DNA of 64,000 nt from Allodiplogaster sudhausi. Lineage: Eukaryota > Nematoda > Chromadorea > Rhabditida > Diplogasteridae. The notes beneath the pieces are model-generated. The model saw only the letters and a program-made list of their open reading frames with translations. It ran no database searches and was not told the DNA's origin. Positions within the stretch are counted from its first letter, which is position 1, and the number at the start of each line of letters is the position of its first letter. The translations under genes and the position numbers were made by a program. The stretch lies in assembly GCA_945643635.1 (NCBI GenBank), contig CALZFC010000248.1:783501-847500 (forward strand), in the 5' to 3' direction. Of the stretch, positions 25,961 through 47,101 are shown in pieces.

Positions 25961-28900
25961 GAGAAAGAGAGAGAGAGACAGAAAGAGAGGGAGAGAGAAA
26001 TCGAGAGAGAGAGAGAGCGATAGATAGAGAGATAGAGGGAGAGAGACAGAGAGAGAGAGATAGAGAGAAAGAGAGGGATAGAGACCAGAGAAGGCCATAG
26101 CCAAAAAGAAAGAGATGAGAAAGCACTGGAGCATGTAATTAACTCTTCTTCTACTGCTTAGAGGAGCGTGCCCAGAGATGCTCTTCTTCTCCCAACTTGT
26201 TCAACAAGTTTGCCGAACGCCTTCTTATACATGGCACACAGAAGGGCAGATGTAGAACAGAGAGAAGAAAACACCGAGCTCCCAGTGCCGACGGAATTGG
26301 GAACTTGTATCAGGAGAGAGAGAGAGAGGGGGGGTTAGAGAGAAAGAAAGAGAACGAGATAGAAAGAGAATAAAAGAAAGAGGAAAGAGATATAGAGAGG
26401 TGAGAAGCAGACCAATGAGCGCTGCGGTAGATGAAACGAGAGCGAAGTGAACGAACACAGCGAAGGGCGCCCAAGTGGAAGGGAGGCGATTGCGTAATCG
26501 GCTAGTCACGCCTGTTATTAAAACTTGAGGGAGCGAGAGCGAGGGTGAGAACTGAGAGAAAAGGAGAAGCGAAATAGAGAAAACGGAAAAGAGATATAGA
26601 GAGGGACAGATGGAGAGACAGAGAGGAAGGAGAGAGAGGAGGAGTGAGAGATAGAGACAGAGAAAGAGAGAGGAAAGAGATAGGAAAAGATAGAGAGAGA
26701 GCACGTTCGTTCGCAATGAACGCTCTACTATTTCATCTGTGTAAGAACTGATTGAGTTGTGACTCGATTGGTGAACTAGACGATAGCTTCACAGATGGAA
26801 GTTGAACTAGTGGTTAAGAAGGGGGGGGGGGGTTAGAACGAGACGCTTTAATAGAGAAGAGAAGAGAGATTAGTAGTAGAATGTTAGAGAAGAAAGGTAG
26901 AAGGCGTTGAGGAAAGGGAAAGTGGCGCCTTCTATAAGGAAAGCAGGATTAGGCAGAGATGGTCGGGACTAAAGGTGAAGTGGTGGAAGGAAGGAGTTAA
27001 ATGGCGACCACTCTTACTTTCTCTCTATCCTTTCTCTCGCTCTCTCTTTCTCTCTCTCTCTCTCTCCTTCATCTTTGCTCTCACTCTCACTTCTGATCCT
27101 TCCTACTCTCAGTTGTGTTCTCCCTCGCACACGCAGGTAAACAGCCGACTGACTTGGCCGTGACTTGCGGTTGAGCGGGAGTAGAGAGAGAGAGAGAGAG
27201 GAATGGAAAGGAAAAGAGAGAGAGAGAACAGATACATAGACGGATAGAGAGAAAGGGGAGAACAGAGGCAGAGAGAGAGAAAAAGAGATACACAGGTACA
27301 GAGAATAAAAGAACGCCTGCTTTGGCAATCTGCGCAGTCAGGAAAGAGACTGTGTCGTCCACTCGGGCGCCTACGATCGACTTTGACAACTTTCTTCCAC
27401 TTTTCTCTCTCGCTCTGCATCTGCTTCTATCTCTCTCCCTTCTCTTTCTTTCTGTTCTACATCCCTTTTTAGAATTCTCGATTCCCTATTGTTGTTGTTC
27501 ATCGCCACCCTTTCCCTCAATAGTGCGATAGTACTAGTATATGTACATAAGTATGCGGCTATTGAATGCAAAAAATATATAAACTTTTTTCATTTAAAAA
27601 TAAGTTATTTCTTTTAAAACTGGTATTTGCACTGCTGCATCGGTGTTTAAAGAAAAAAAGGTTTCTTATGAATAGGAATTTATCTTTGTAATCAGATAAA
27701 GCTTATTCCGCTCGAGGCATCTGGAAATACAGTAAGGAAGCAATTACGAGTAAGTGGCAAGAAGGTTGGCAAGTCAGAGATAATTGAAGAAATCAGGCCT
27801 GGATCCGATTGGAGATTAGATTTGGGCAGAGCAAGAAAATCTCTTATACAACTCCTGCCTGCCTGCTTTATGGCCCTTTTGGACTTTCTACTTTTTGATT
27901 CTTTTGCGGTCGCAATCTCTGTTTGATTACCCTCGGGAGGGTATCTGAAGCCGAATGAACCGTCAATAAAAAGATACACTCCTGGAACTGCCCTCCATTA
28001 TCGTAGAAGTGTACAAAAGACGACGGCCTGAATTTGTATGCGAATTGCCTGAAGGGCAAATGCTAGTTATGCTCTCAAAAAGTGGCAAATTTAAAATAAT
28101 AAGGAACAGCTCATATTACTTGATATACTGATGTGATATGTACATTTGTACTTCAAGTGGTTCATCAAAATATGGTCGAAGAGAGGCTGATGAAGAGTAT
28201 GAATTATACACAATAATTAAATGAAAGAAACGGCAGAAAAAAGTCAGAAGGGGTTGAAATGAAAAAAAACTCTCTCCTTCCTCTATACTAGACTTGAGAT
28301 AGTATAGAGGAAGGGGAGAGAGGAGGGGGGGGGAGTGAGATAAAAGGTAGGAGAGAGAACCGAGAAGAATGGGTGGTTGGAAAAAAACAAATATTTTTGA
28401 ATGGCAGCGGGAAAGAGAGTGAACACCATGAAGCGGGAGCAATAAAGTCCGAAAAGAATCGGCTGAAAGGGGCAGCGTGCTGGATTCGGTTGAAGGGTCT
28501 GGCTAGGATAAAAGGGGGTCGTTGATGAAATGTAAGCTTTTGAACATTGATCATTTAAATACAACTTTGTTGTACCTTTAAAAAAAGAAGAAACTCTTTA
28601 TTTGCAGTGCATTTCATTCCATTAAAAAAGATCATGACGATACGAGAAAATGACGATCAAAATGTGCACACATGGTCAGAAAAATCTCGGTCACGATGCA
28701 AAATCATTGAAATTTTCGAGAGGTTTTTTCAACACGCAAATACAGAAATAATAATTTGCATGACAGTTTGAATAGCTGATAAATGCAACTCCATTCTTGA
28801 AATAAGTAGCAAGAATTCACTTCCCTATGCATCATGCCTTTAAAGCGGTTCGTTCGTCCCTTTCACTCTCTTTTGTTCGTAGAATTGAAGGAAAGTTACC

Positions 28901-29008
28901 GAGATCATTTCCTTTCTATTACCAGCCGAGAATCTTTTGAAGAGCTGTTGGAAATATAATAATGATTCGAAATATGTGTTGTTTTATTAAGGGATTAGTA
29001 TTTTCTTT
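19984..29008. other. Nine-kilobase gene-desert dominated by (GA)n/(CT)n
   Basis: The stretch is largely simple sequence. GA-rich tracts occur at 20230-20320, 21280-21380, 22537-22590, 22735-22835, 22975-23010, 24650-24790, 25918-26085, 26560-26700 and 27185-27290. CT-rich tracts occur at 20740-20860, 23915-23957, 24225-24275 and 27015-27065. A G12 run lies at 26821-26832. Many long open frames on both strands are artefacts of the two-base repeats. I could not find any frame with mixed composition and flanking splice signals, so I call no gene here. An upstream exon of the gene at 29009 may hide near its end. Confidence 0.6.
28272..28322. repeat. Inverted repeat (hairpin)
   Basis: CTCTCCTTCCTCTATACTA at 28272-28290 is followed after about 9 bases by its near-exact reverse complement, TAGTATAGAGGAAGGGGAGAG. 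The stem is about 19 bp with one extra G. Function unknown. Confidence 0.7.
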
Positions 29009-32000
29009 TTCAGAAATTCAGTTGATGCAGCCAAGTCCAAGGCGAAGTCCGTTGTGCGTAACTCTCTCATTCGGCAGAAGTCGTCGGAAACCGTCAAAGG
29101 GGTCGGCTTTGGATTACAGCATCCTATTGAAAGACGCTGTAGCTAAAAAAAACCTGAATTAAAATATATGTATATATATAAATATCATCAAAGAAATGTA
29201 ATATGAAAATGAATCTAAAACAAGGCAATTTTAAAGCTATTCCGCGGCGGTGGCCATTCGGCCGAGAATCGTAACGAGACGCCATCGAGACGAGACGAGC
29301 TCTCTGCCTTGACCCCGAATGAGCAGCAACGACTGCAGCAGCGACAGAAGACTAACAAGGAAGACGACCACCACAGCAATCTGTCAGCGGGCGAAATGAA
29401 CCATTTCATCATTTCATCTCATTTCAAGACAGAGCGTGGTTGTTTTTGGTGTTGTAAAAACAAATGAGTTGGCGGCAGTCTTGATTAGAATGACAATAGA
29501 AGAGACATTCAGCCTAAAGATTATACCCATTTCAAGGAAGCTCGTGCTCAAGGCTCTAGTGTACCTCGGGCTCATGCTCCTCTTTCTGCTCGTTTCAGAG
29601 TTCTTCCTGAGTGACACCATCACCAAGGTTTACTTTAGATAAATCATAAATAATAATATAAAAGATTGCAGAAGCCATACAGGAAGACCGACTTCTCCCC
29701 CCGAAGATACTCCACCGCCTTGGCCATTACTGATGACATTGACTGCTCTATTGTCGCGAGGTCCCTTTATTCCCTCACTTTCAATATAGCAAAGTCAGAG
29801 GCTCAAGAGTTTAAAAGATGACAGTTCACCTTTCTTTTCAGACCATGTCTGACGAGAAATGGATCCACAATTTTCGAGTGCTCCGCTCAGGCAAGACTTT
29901 GAAAGACATCATGACATTTCTACAAGAAAAGACAATGCAAAATTGAAGGTTCTGGAATGCCTCCATCAGCAGCGGAAGTCTGTACTGGCCAATGACACGA
30001 GCGGCGTCTTCTCCGTTTCACTTGTCTACTCGACAACCGATCAAAATGGGTTTGTGACTTGGCGATTTTGTGGATGATTTTTGTATTTAAAGTTCTGCCT
30101 GTTACAGTAATGGCGAAATCATTTCAGGCGCGCGACTGAGAATGCAGTTGAAACAATCGTAAAGGATGACCAGCATTTCACGGCAGTCAAACTCTTGTGC
30201 ATGGCTGGCCTCGCGGAGGGCAAGAAAGAGTTTAACGAAACCGTCCACTATCCAAGACACAATCAGGCGGGTCATCAACTGACTTTCGCATCCTGTATTC
30301 TTCCTTTTTTTGAATTATTTTGTAATTAGTAGATAATTAATAGATCGTTAAAGTACTAATTTGTTCTTTTTATAGAAGTTCTTCGTTCCGGTCGAACTTG
30401 GAAATGACTTGAAAGATCTCGGCGTCTTGGAGAAGACGACCACCCACAAACGCCGTGTGAGATTGCGTATTCGAGAATGCGATATGGGTTAAGAACATCC
30501 TAACACCCATTCCATTCCAGGTGTACCTGTTTGACAACACGAGCATGCCGCAGGTGTATAAGAGGATTATTGGCAAGAGTTCAAAAGAGCTGGGGAAGGA
30601 GCGGGACTGGTTCAAGGGTCTAAACGGCAGTCGCGAATGGGCTCCCGTCAACAAGAAATGGCTGAAAGGCTGGCAGCTGCTGGCTTCGCCCTCCGTGCTC
30701 CGGACTGCGCTAGAATACGCGTTTGGTCAGAAAGCCGGCATAATTACAATCAGTAATTAATTGGGTTTTGCACTAGTAACAGTCGCCATGAACCTGTGAT
30801 AACCGGGAATCGGTTATTTGTCTGCGAGCCCCTGGCATTCTTTTTGTAGTGTACGTAGGATTCAGCAAGTATCAACGTCATCTTTTCGGTAGAAGATGAA
30901 CGCCTTTTATGATGGACACCTTATGGGGAAGGATAAAGGCCCGGGACTGCCATCCCATCCCTGGTAGCACTCACAGCTGAGGAGGAAAGCAACGGCGTTA
31001 GACACGCCTCTCGAAGAAAAGTGAGGGGCGTGTCTACCCATTTCACAGCTCACCTCGGCTTGCAATATTTATTTTGGTAACACCGCTTACGTGTTCAATC
31101 TAAAATATTTTCTTAGAGAAGTGGAACTGCACCAAGTCGGAAGATGAGAAGAGAACTCCTGAGGACTATTGCTTACTGAGACTGGCGCATGACTCTACAA
31201 TTCATGCTCTCAAAAAACATTCTCTCGATCGGAGCTTCGCACAAGCACAGGTCCTCCTTTCTCCACTTCTTGGTCATGTAAAACAACATTAAAGCTTTTT
31301 TAAGCCTTAACCTGTATTTTTGAAGGGTTGCAGCCAGAGCATCCAAGTTGTGATGGGAAAGAGGAGCAATATTGAGCAACATTCGAAGGTCAGTGTCAAC
31401 CTTCTTCCATTTCCAAAGGCCAATCTCATCTGGTTTAAGACTCTACCGGACATTCTCTCGCTGAGCATTGCCAGAATGAGCGACTGCAACGGAAAGAGGA
31501 CCAGTTCGACGTTGTCAGAAAACTTCTTATTAGAAAACCGTTTCATTTCAGTTAGTAGAGATATAAATACTAAAATATTGTTCAAAAGTATAAAGCTCTT
31601 TTTTTAATATTTGAAAAGAAACAAATTTCAGGAAGCAAGAAGTGCCTCTGATCACGCCGATCCTCTTGAGAACCCAGGATGTATGCACATACATAGTTCA
31701 CTTCTTTGACTCAGTCAAGAAATATAATGGATATATTAAAGCGCTTCTGCCGATTATTGTAGATCATATTATTGATTGATTTCCCATTTTGCACAGTCTC
31801 TTCTGGCGATCTCAGCGTCTTCAATGAGTACGCGAAGCTTCGAGGCCATTCTCATCTCCGCTCTCCGAGTCGGCCACAACTGGAAGCAACGCGACGTCTT
31901 CAGCTCTTCGGTTTGTTTATTTACTTTTATTTGTTTGTTTTATATTTACTCTATTTATTATAATAAATCAAAGAGAGTTAAGCAAGACTTTTTCTGTAGG

Positions 32001-32474
32001 TATTCTACTACTCGATTGACGAGCGAAAGACACGTTGCGAGAAAGACCTTTCAAAGGTATCCAGAGAATCATTTTATTTTACTTCGAGGCACACCTAACA
32101 GAAAGACTTTTCTTTGAATGAAACCTCGCCCTTGACTTTTTTGATTTGAGCATAAATACATCAATCCCACCATGATTAAAACCTTCTCGCAGGAGATCAG
32201 AAATCTCATGGCAGCTGGAGACATCAAATGCGAGGATGAAAACTCTGAGAAGAAGGTTAGAGTTATGATTATTAGAGCAAAAGGAACCTGCTATAAAAAT
32301 GACAACAAGTGAAGCTTGATTAGAAATGTTATCTTTCCAATTTGCTAACAGTATTCTGAGCGAGTCCTGCGGAATCGGCGTGCCTCGCTCGTGAAGTTCT
32401 ACGTAAAAGAGGGGCAGTTCCTTACTTACGTCGACCAGCGTCTGGTGCTCGGCGACTACTCCGTTGGATATTGA
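29009..32474 (+). CDS. Unrecognised single-pass (type II-like) membrane protein
   Basis: I do not recognise this family. A spliced reading frame runs from about 29009 to TGA at 32472-32474. Clear exons: about 29009-29096; 29232 to about 29395 (Gln/Asp-rich, QQRLQQRQK); about 29520-29629, which carries one hydrophobic segment (VYLGLMLLFLLVSEFF); 29672-29760; 29843-29890; 29949-30048; 30128-30268; 30377-30459; 30523-30724; 31117-31249; 31326-31389; and later exons about 31424-31550, 31632-31679, 31797-31912, 32000-32057, 32194-32257 and 32353-32474. A charged cytoplasmic N-terminus, one membrane helix and a long outer part with scattered cysteines (CSIVARPC, CLLRL) suggest a type II Golgi/ER protein. 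Phases agree across most internal joins. The first exon is missing and the 31.4-31.7 kb joins are unsure. The intron at 29891-29948 appears to be GC-AG. Confidence 0.6.
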
Positions 32475-33940
32475 CATCATGGTCAATATTTTCCCTTTTT
32501 CATCGTTCATGATTATATTGATCGCTTTTGCAGACTTCCCTTCGGCCTTCCCGAGTACAGAAGTAGACGGCCGAGTTCGTCGTCTTTCCTTCCTTTCCAT
32601 TTTAAACTTCATGTTCCTTTGTTTTGTTGGGTTGAACAAAGTTTGTTTTTATTTCTTAAGCTTGACTAATTTATAGCTTACTCATAAATGAAAGCATCCT
32701 TTTCTGGAATGTTCAAAGAAATAAAGCATACATACAATGAACGAAGCGGTGTAATGGATGATTTGGGGGAGAAACGAGATAGAGAAGGGGATAAAGAAAG
32801 AGAAATTGAGAGAGAGAGAAAGCGATCACATACCTTTGATAATTAATGCCCGCCGTACTATTATTTTGTGTACATAACTATTATGTATAAATATGTATAT
32901 ATCTTGCGTGAAAGTGGCTCTTTTTTGACATGTTAAATATTCATTAAAAAAAATTAGCTCGACTCTTCTCTGTCTGTCCGTGTCCTCAAGGTAATCTTGA
33001 ATTGGGTGGCCTGAATTCTGATCAACGGTGCGTGCAGCCAATCCATCATCTCCATCACCCTCGCATGCGAGAAGGGGAATTGATCGAGGTGACTTTATAG
33101 GGTAGGTCACGTCTCTTCGCTTAATCTACAGCTAAGTATTTAAGAGAGACTTTCTCTATTGGTGGAGGAGCGCCAGCCCCGGGGGAAAGTGTCGGATTTT
33201 GGTAACCAAAATTTTACGAGGAGTACCCACTTGCATTGTAAAAGAAATAATATGGTCAAATTAGTTATAAAAAATTTTTTCTTGCCAGTGCATGCAAAAG
33301 TAAGGCAAGAGTTTGAGTGTCCATAACTTCCTTAAAAGTTAATATTTTTCAGTTATCTTTTTTTCAGTTTATTTGTCATTGGAAGGCACACAAAAAAGGT
33401 CTATGACGCGTTTTCTGAAAATTTAATTTTTGACTCTTTTTTTTTGGCATTTTTCTGTTTCAGAAATTGGATTTCTGGACTTTTAACCCATTTTACGGCC
33501 AGCGCAAGGGCAAGCAAATAGATGGTAAGAAAGAGGAGAAAAAACTACACAGGATATGTTTTTATGAAGGAAATCGAAGGATACACATTTTATGAAATTT
33601 TGACTTGAACCTCGTGCACTCGCGTTTTTGCTCGGAGGGATGAAACAGTATAATTACTTTAAGTGTTTTATTTTTCGGACAATGTCGATGACGTTATATT
33701 CACCATTCAAATATCTACAAAATAAGCTATCTATCACCGATATACGTGTTATCTTGGAACTCAAAAATGCAATTTTATATTTTTCTATGAAAATTAATTC
33801 AATGAAATCCTCATTTATAGTCCATAGAGGTCACCAGCTGGAGCAATTTTCCATTTGATTAGATAGAGCGAAGAATTCTACATCACATATTCCCTTTTAG
33901 TGGAATTTGAAGGATATACATTTCCTATTTTCTCTCAATA

Positions 33941-34153
33941 CACGGCGTGTTAAGGCGATACTTAGTAACATTTTAGTGTAGCGTCATCGACATTCCATGA
34001 ACTTAAGACCGGGGAGGTATACGGTAACACTAAATAAAGAGACGCCATGTCATCATACGTTAAAATTTTGAATTTTGAGATCTCCTGACACGAATTCTTT
34101 CATATTGTAGCTTTTTACTAAGTATCATATTTGCACTGCGCTAACACGCCGTG
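33941..34153. mobile_element. 213-bp MITE nested in the palindrome's left arm
   Basis: The element has perfect 12-bp inverted ends (CACGGCGTGTTA / TAACACGCCGTG) and a 4-bp duplication AATA on each side (33937-33940, 34154-34157). The other arm of the surrounding palindrome keeps the uninterrupted site CTCTCAATAGAGAGA (complement of about 35936-35950). This confirms insertion into one arm after the palindrome formed. It has no coding capacity. Confidence 0.85.
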
Positions 34154-34633
34154 AATAGAGAGAAATTTCTAGGGTCATGCCAACGACCTATAAACTCGAA
34201 AACTCAAGGATACACTTTTGTACCCAAATCATGTTATATAGTAGTTCTAGATGAGAAAAACGAATATCAGCTCTATTCACGACCTAATCAAGTCTTCAAT
34301 ATCGATTTTTTATACTTTTTTTTTACACAGATGGATTTACGGCTCAGCTATCATAATCAGGCGTTTCCTTCTATCAGTCAAGTAGCCACTCAAGCAACAT
34401 TACGTCTAAATTAAACTTTTTATTACCTCAAGTGATTCTATTGTGAAAAAGCCTCGAGACATGCTCTCTTCCCCCCGAAAACCTTAGGCGGCAGCATAAT
34501 TTCGAGCGTGAGAGCCAGCTTTTGCTTACCCATTCGTAAAGTCCGTTCAAACTTTGATACCCTACAAGCTTCGCATCCTTCCTCTGGACACCCTTAGAGG
34601 TGCAGAGATGAGTGGAGTCTTCTCGCTGTATTC

Positions 34634-35500
34634 CACACAGAAAAGAATGTCTTAGACATCAAATGTCTAGCCCCGAATGTCCAGAAAAATGTCTAAGACA
34701 TCGCATGTCTAGCTCAGTGATGTCTAATCAAACAAGTCTTCAATGTCTAGAAATTTCGCGGAACGTGAATGTCTTGAATGTCTAGCATTTTTTTGGTCAT
34801 TACAAAAATATTCGAAAGCGTATAGCTACGCACGGACTGTAAAATTCAGAAAAAAAGCTGAAAAAATAGACACGATTATAATATTGTTTTCCAAATTACT
34901 TTTGCTGTTATTATGTTTGTTTTCATATCATCATTATATACAAGATCTTCGTTCTCGGATGTCAGCCGACCCATGCTCTTCATGCCATATGAATACCCCT
35001 TGCAGGCCACGAAGGAGGACACGGACGCGCGCGCCGTGACTGCGCGTGCCGCGGCGCCCGAGCTCATGGTCCTGCCGCTCATCGTCAACGCTGCCGAGTA
35101 GCCACCGACTCTCTCCTCATGCCGCCTTCCCTTCCCCCTTCTCCCTCAGACTTCCGCCCTTTCCCTTCCCTTGCTCGCTTGTTTTGTTTCTCGATATCTG
35201 TTGAATATGTGGTTGATTAAAACTATTTCCTGTACTACATATGATGCACTGGATATCTGTGAAATGACGAAGCAAAGCAAAGCAAGAAGAAACAAAAACG
35301 AGAGGGGGCGCGCGATTGGCTAGACATTCTGTCCAATGGGACAAGACATTCAGTCTAGCCGGCCATGTCTCGTTGGTTTGGACATACGCGGCTAGACATT
35401 TGCTGTCTAGTGGGACTGGACATTCATGTCTCAGTGGCAATCGCGGACATAATGTCTAGCCTGAATGTCTTGTCCCACAAGACTTTCTTCTCTGTGTGTC
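34634..35500. mobile_element. Nested foldback-like element with TGTCTAG motif arrays
   Basis: Two clusters of ATGTCTAG/CTAGACAT-type words lie in inverted arrangement at about 34647-34790 and 35320-35485. Their outer ends, CACACAGAAAAGAATGTCTT and the complement of GACTTTCTTCTCTGTGTG, form terminal inverted repeats. Between the arrays is about 530 bp, including a GC-rich, coding-like tail exon at 35004-35103. The whole unit lies in the loop of the larger palindrome. A possible but imperfect CTGTAT flank occurs on both sides. No transposase is seen. Confidence 0.65.
35004..35103 (+). pseudogene. Coding-like terminal exon fragment carried inside a repeat element
   Basis: After a splice-acceptor-like CCTTGCAG, a GC-rich frame reads ATKEDTDARAVTARAAAP and ends PLIVNAAE followed by TAG at 35101-35103. 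Its base use matches the window's host exons, not the surrounding AT-rich repeat. There is no matching upstream exon nearby. It lies between the two TGTCTAG arrays, so it may be a captured host fragment. The protein of origin is unknown. It could alternatively be the last exon of the gene at 29009-32474, but that gene already has a stop and lower GC at third positions. Confidence 0.4.
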
Positions 35501-37121
35501 TGTATGCTCAGTGACTACAAGGCGACTCTTTTTTGATGTAGCGGGCAAATTTTTGCCCAAAATTTCGAATCTCCTGGTACTCTGTGTTGTTCCCATCAAT
35601 TGCCTTATCAACGTAATCATGCTACTTTCTTTTGATTTCCTGCATGAAAGGAAAGTTCTTCATGTCCTATTCAATGAATATATTTCGTAATTCTCAACAA
35701 TGTTCAAATTCAAGTTGTATTCGTGTTTAAATCACGAATCTCGCGTGTGAATTAGGAGAAAATTCGCAATGTAATAAGAGATTAAAAATCGATATTGAAG
35801 ACTTGATTAGGTCGTGAATAGAGCTGATATTCGTTTTTCTCATCTAGAACTACTATATAACATGATTTGGGTACAAAAGTGTATCCTTGAGTTTTCGAGT
35901 TTATAGGTCGTTGGCATGACCCTAGAAATTTCTCTCTATTGAGAGAAAAAAAGGAAATGCATATCCTTCAAATTCAATAAAAGGGAATACGTGATGCAGA
36001 ATTCTTCGCTCTATCTAATCGTGTGGAAAATTGCTCCAGCTGGTGAAATCTATGGACTATAAATGGGGATTTCATTAGTTATCATTGAATTAATTTTCAT
36101 AGAAAAATATAAAATTGCATTTTTGAGTTCCAAGATAACACGTAGATCGGTGATAGATACCTTATTTTGTAGAGAATTGAATGGCGAATATAACGACATC
36201 GACATTGTCCGAAAAATAAAACACTTAAAGTAATTATACTGTTTCATCCCTCCGAGCAAAAACGTGAGTGACGAGGTTCAAGTCAAAATTTCATAAAATG
36301 TGTATCCTTCGATTTCCTTCATAAAAACATATCCTGTGTAATTTTTTCTCCTCTTTCTTGTCATCTATTCGCTTGCCCTAGCGCTGGCCGTAAAATGGGT
36401 TAAAAGTCAATAAATCCAATTTCTGAAACAGAAAAATGCCTAAAAAAGGTAAAAAATTAAATTTTCAGAAAACGCGTCGTAGACCTTTTTTGTGTGCCTT
36501 CCAATGACAAATAAACTGAAAAAAAAGAAAACTGAAAAATATTAACTTAACAAATATGTAAGCCAACTTTCATTTCAAACAATGCCGAACTTTATAATGC
36601 ACCTTGACTAGAGCATTCTGGGGCATTCGAAACACGATCTGATTGAAGAATAACAACACAGCATCGAATTCGTCATGATAAGTGGACTCTAGCGGTATGT
36701 CAATTACTTGAAATCGCCAAAAATTGGACGAAACATATGTATGTGTACATGGCGCGCAAATATCCGCTTCACATTTATCCGCTGCGAAAGTCCGCTGGGC
36801 TTTTGACAGGTGCATGTACATACATACATACCCACGAAGAAACATTTCGTTTCCCTAGCCATTTCGGATCAAGTTCGAATAAGAGGCTCGCATTCCGGTT
36901 CCTTGAGATGAAATTTTTCTCATATTTGCACGTTGACTCTAAGCACTGACCGGAAAAGGACTGGTGATACACAGTCCGTGCCCTTTTCATCGCTTGCTCC
37001 TCTCCGTCACTCCCTCGAGTACGATCTGTACATCATCCTTCCGCTTACTCGCTTGCAATTAACGTTTAGAAATGACCGTTTTGTGGAAGCGTCTTATTCA
37101 TTTTAAATTATCCCTATATAT

Positions 37122-37163
37122 AGCCACATATAATCATGCGGAAACTCATGATTATATGTGGCT
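37122..37163. repeat. Perfect 17-bp hairpin upstream of the STELLO gene start
   Basis: AGCCACATATAATCATG (37122-37138), an 8-base loop, then its exact complement CATGATTATATGTGGCT (37147-37163). It ends 62 bases before the proposed ATG at 37226, so it may lie in the 5' leader or promoter. A small transposon footprint is an alternative. Confidence 0.75.
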
Positions 37164-37225
37164 TATTAATGTGTTTTCCCTTCATCGCCTTCTAACCTCT
37201 CCATGCCAGATCAATCCATACTTCG

Positions 37226-46784
<9,559 letters not shown>

Positions 46785-47101
46785 GAAGGAGCAATCGGAA
46801 TGTCAAGCAACTGTTATCACTTCCATACATTCATTTCATTATAACATTTCACTGTTTTTCAATTTTTGCACGTGCAAACATGGTACATAGATACGCCCAT
46901 ATGCAGAGATAACAACGGCATCCATGCTTAGTTATGTACATATGATCGCATTGTCGTAGTTGCCTCCGGCTTGGGACAGTCTCCCTTCAAGGCCTGCCAA
47001 CTCTTCCGAACCAGGGTTGGAGACTGAACATTAAGAATAGACAACCGACGGAAATATTGAAATTTGTCAATAATACTAATCGAGCGAATTCAAAAAATTT
47101 T
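46785..47101. other. Short convergent intergenic gap
   Basis: About 320 bases between the 3' ends of the STELLO and GT31 genes, AT-rich with ACATATG-type sequence. It should hold both 3' untranslated regions. I see no other feature. Confidence 0.5.

Larger units (their letters stand above)
33337..36548. mobile_element. Large palindromic (foldback) element
   Basis: The left arm (about 33337-34308) is the near-identical reverse complement of the right arm (about 35783-36548). Shared landmarks are CAGTTTATTTGTCATTGGAA and its complement at the outer ends, a conserved non-functional frame in mid-arm (33628-33800 against 36259-36090), and CTTCAATATCGATTTTT at the inner ends. The left arm is longer by about 220 bases because of a later insertion (33941-34153). 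The central 1.47 kb holds another element. No transposase is readable. Flanking target duplications could not be fixed, so the outer limits are approximate. Confidence 0.8.

Noticed and set aside
33628..33858. A small protein gene repeated at 36050-36259
   Set aside because: The two frames are simply the two arms of the palindrome, and their low-GC sequence shows no domain.
33941..34153. Part of the original palindrome arm
   Set aside because: The opposite arm has an empty site, and the segment has its own inverted ends and duplication.
35004..35103. Last exon of the membrane-protein gene ending at 32474
   Set aside because: That gene has its own stop, different codon use, and the exon is enclosed by two levels of inverted repeats.
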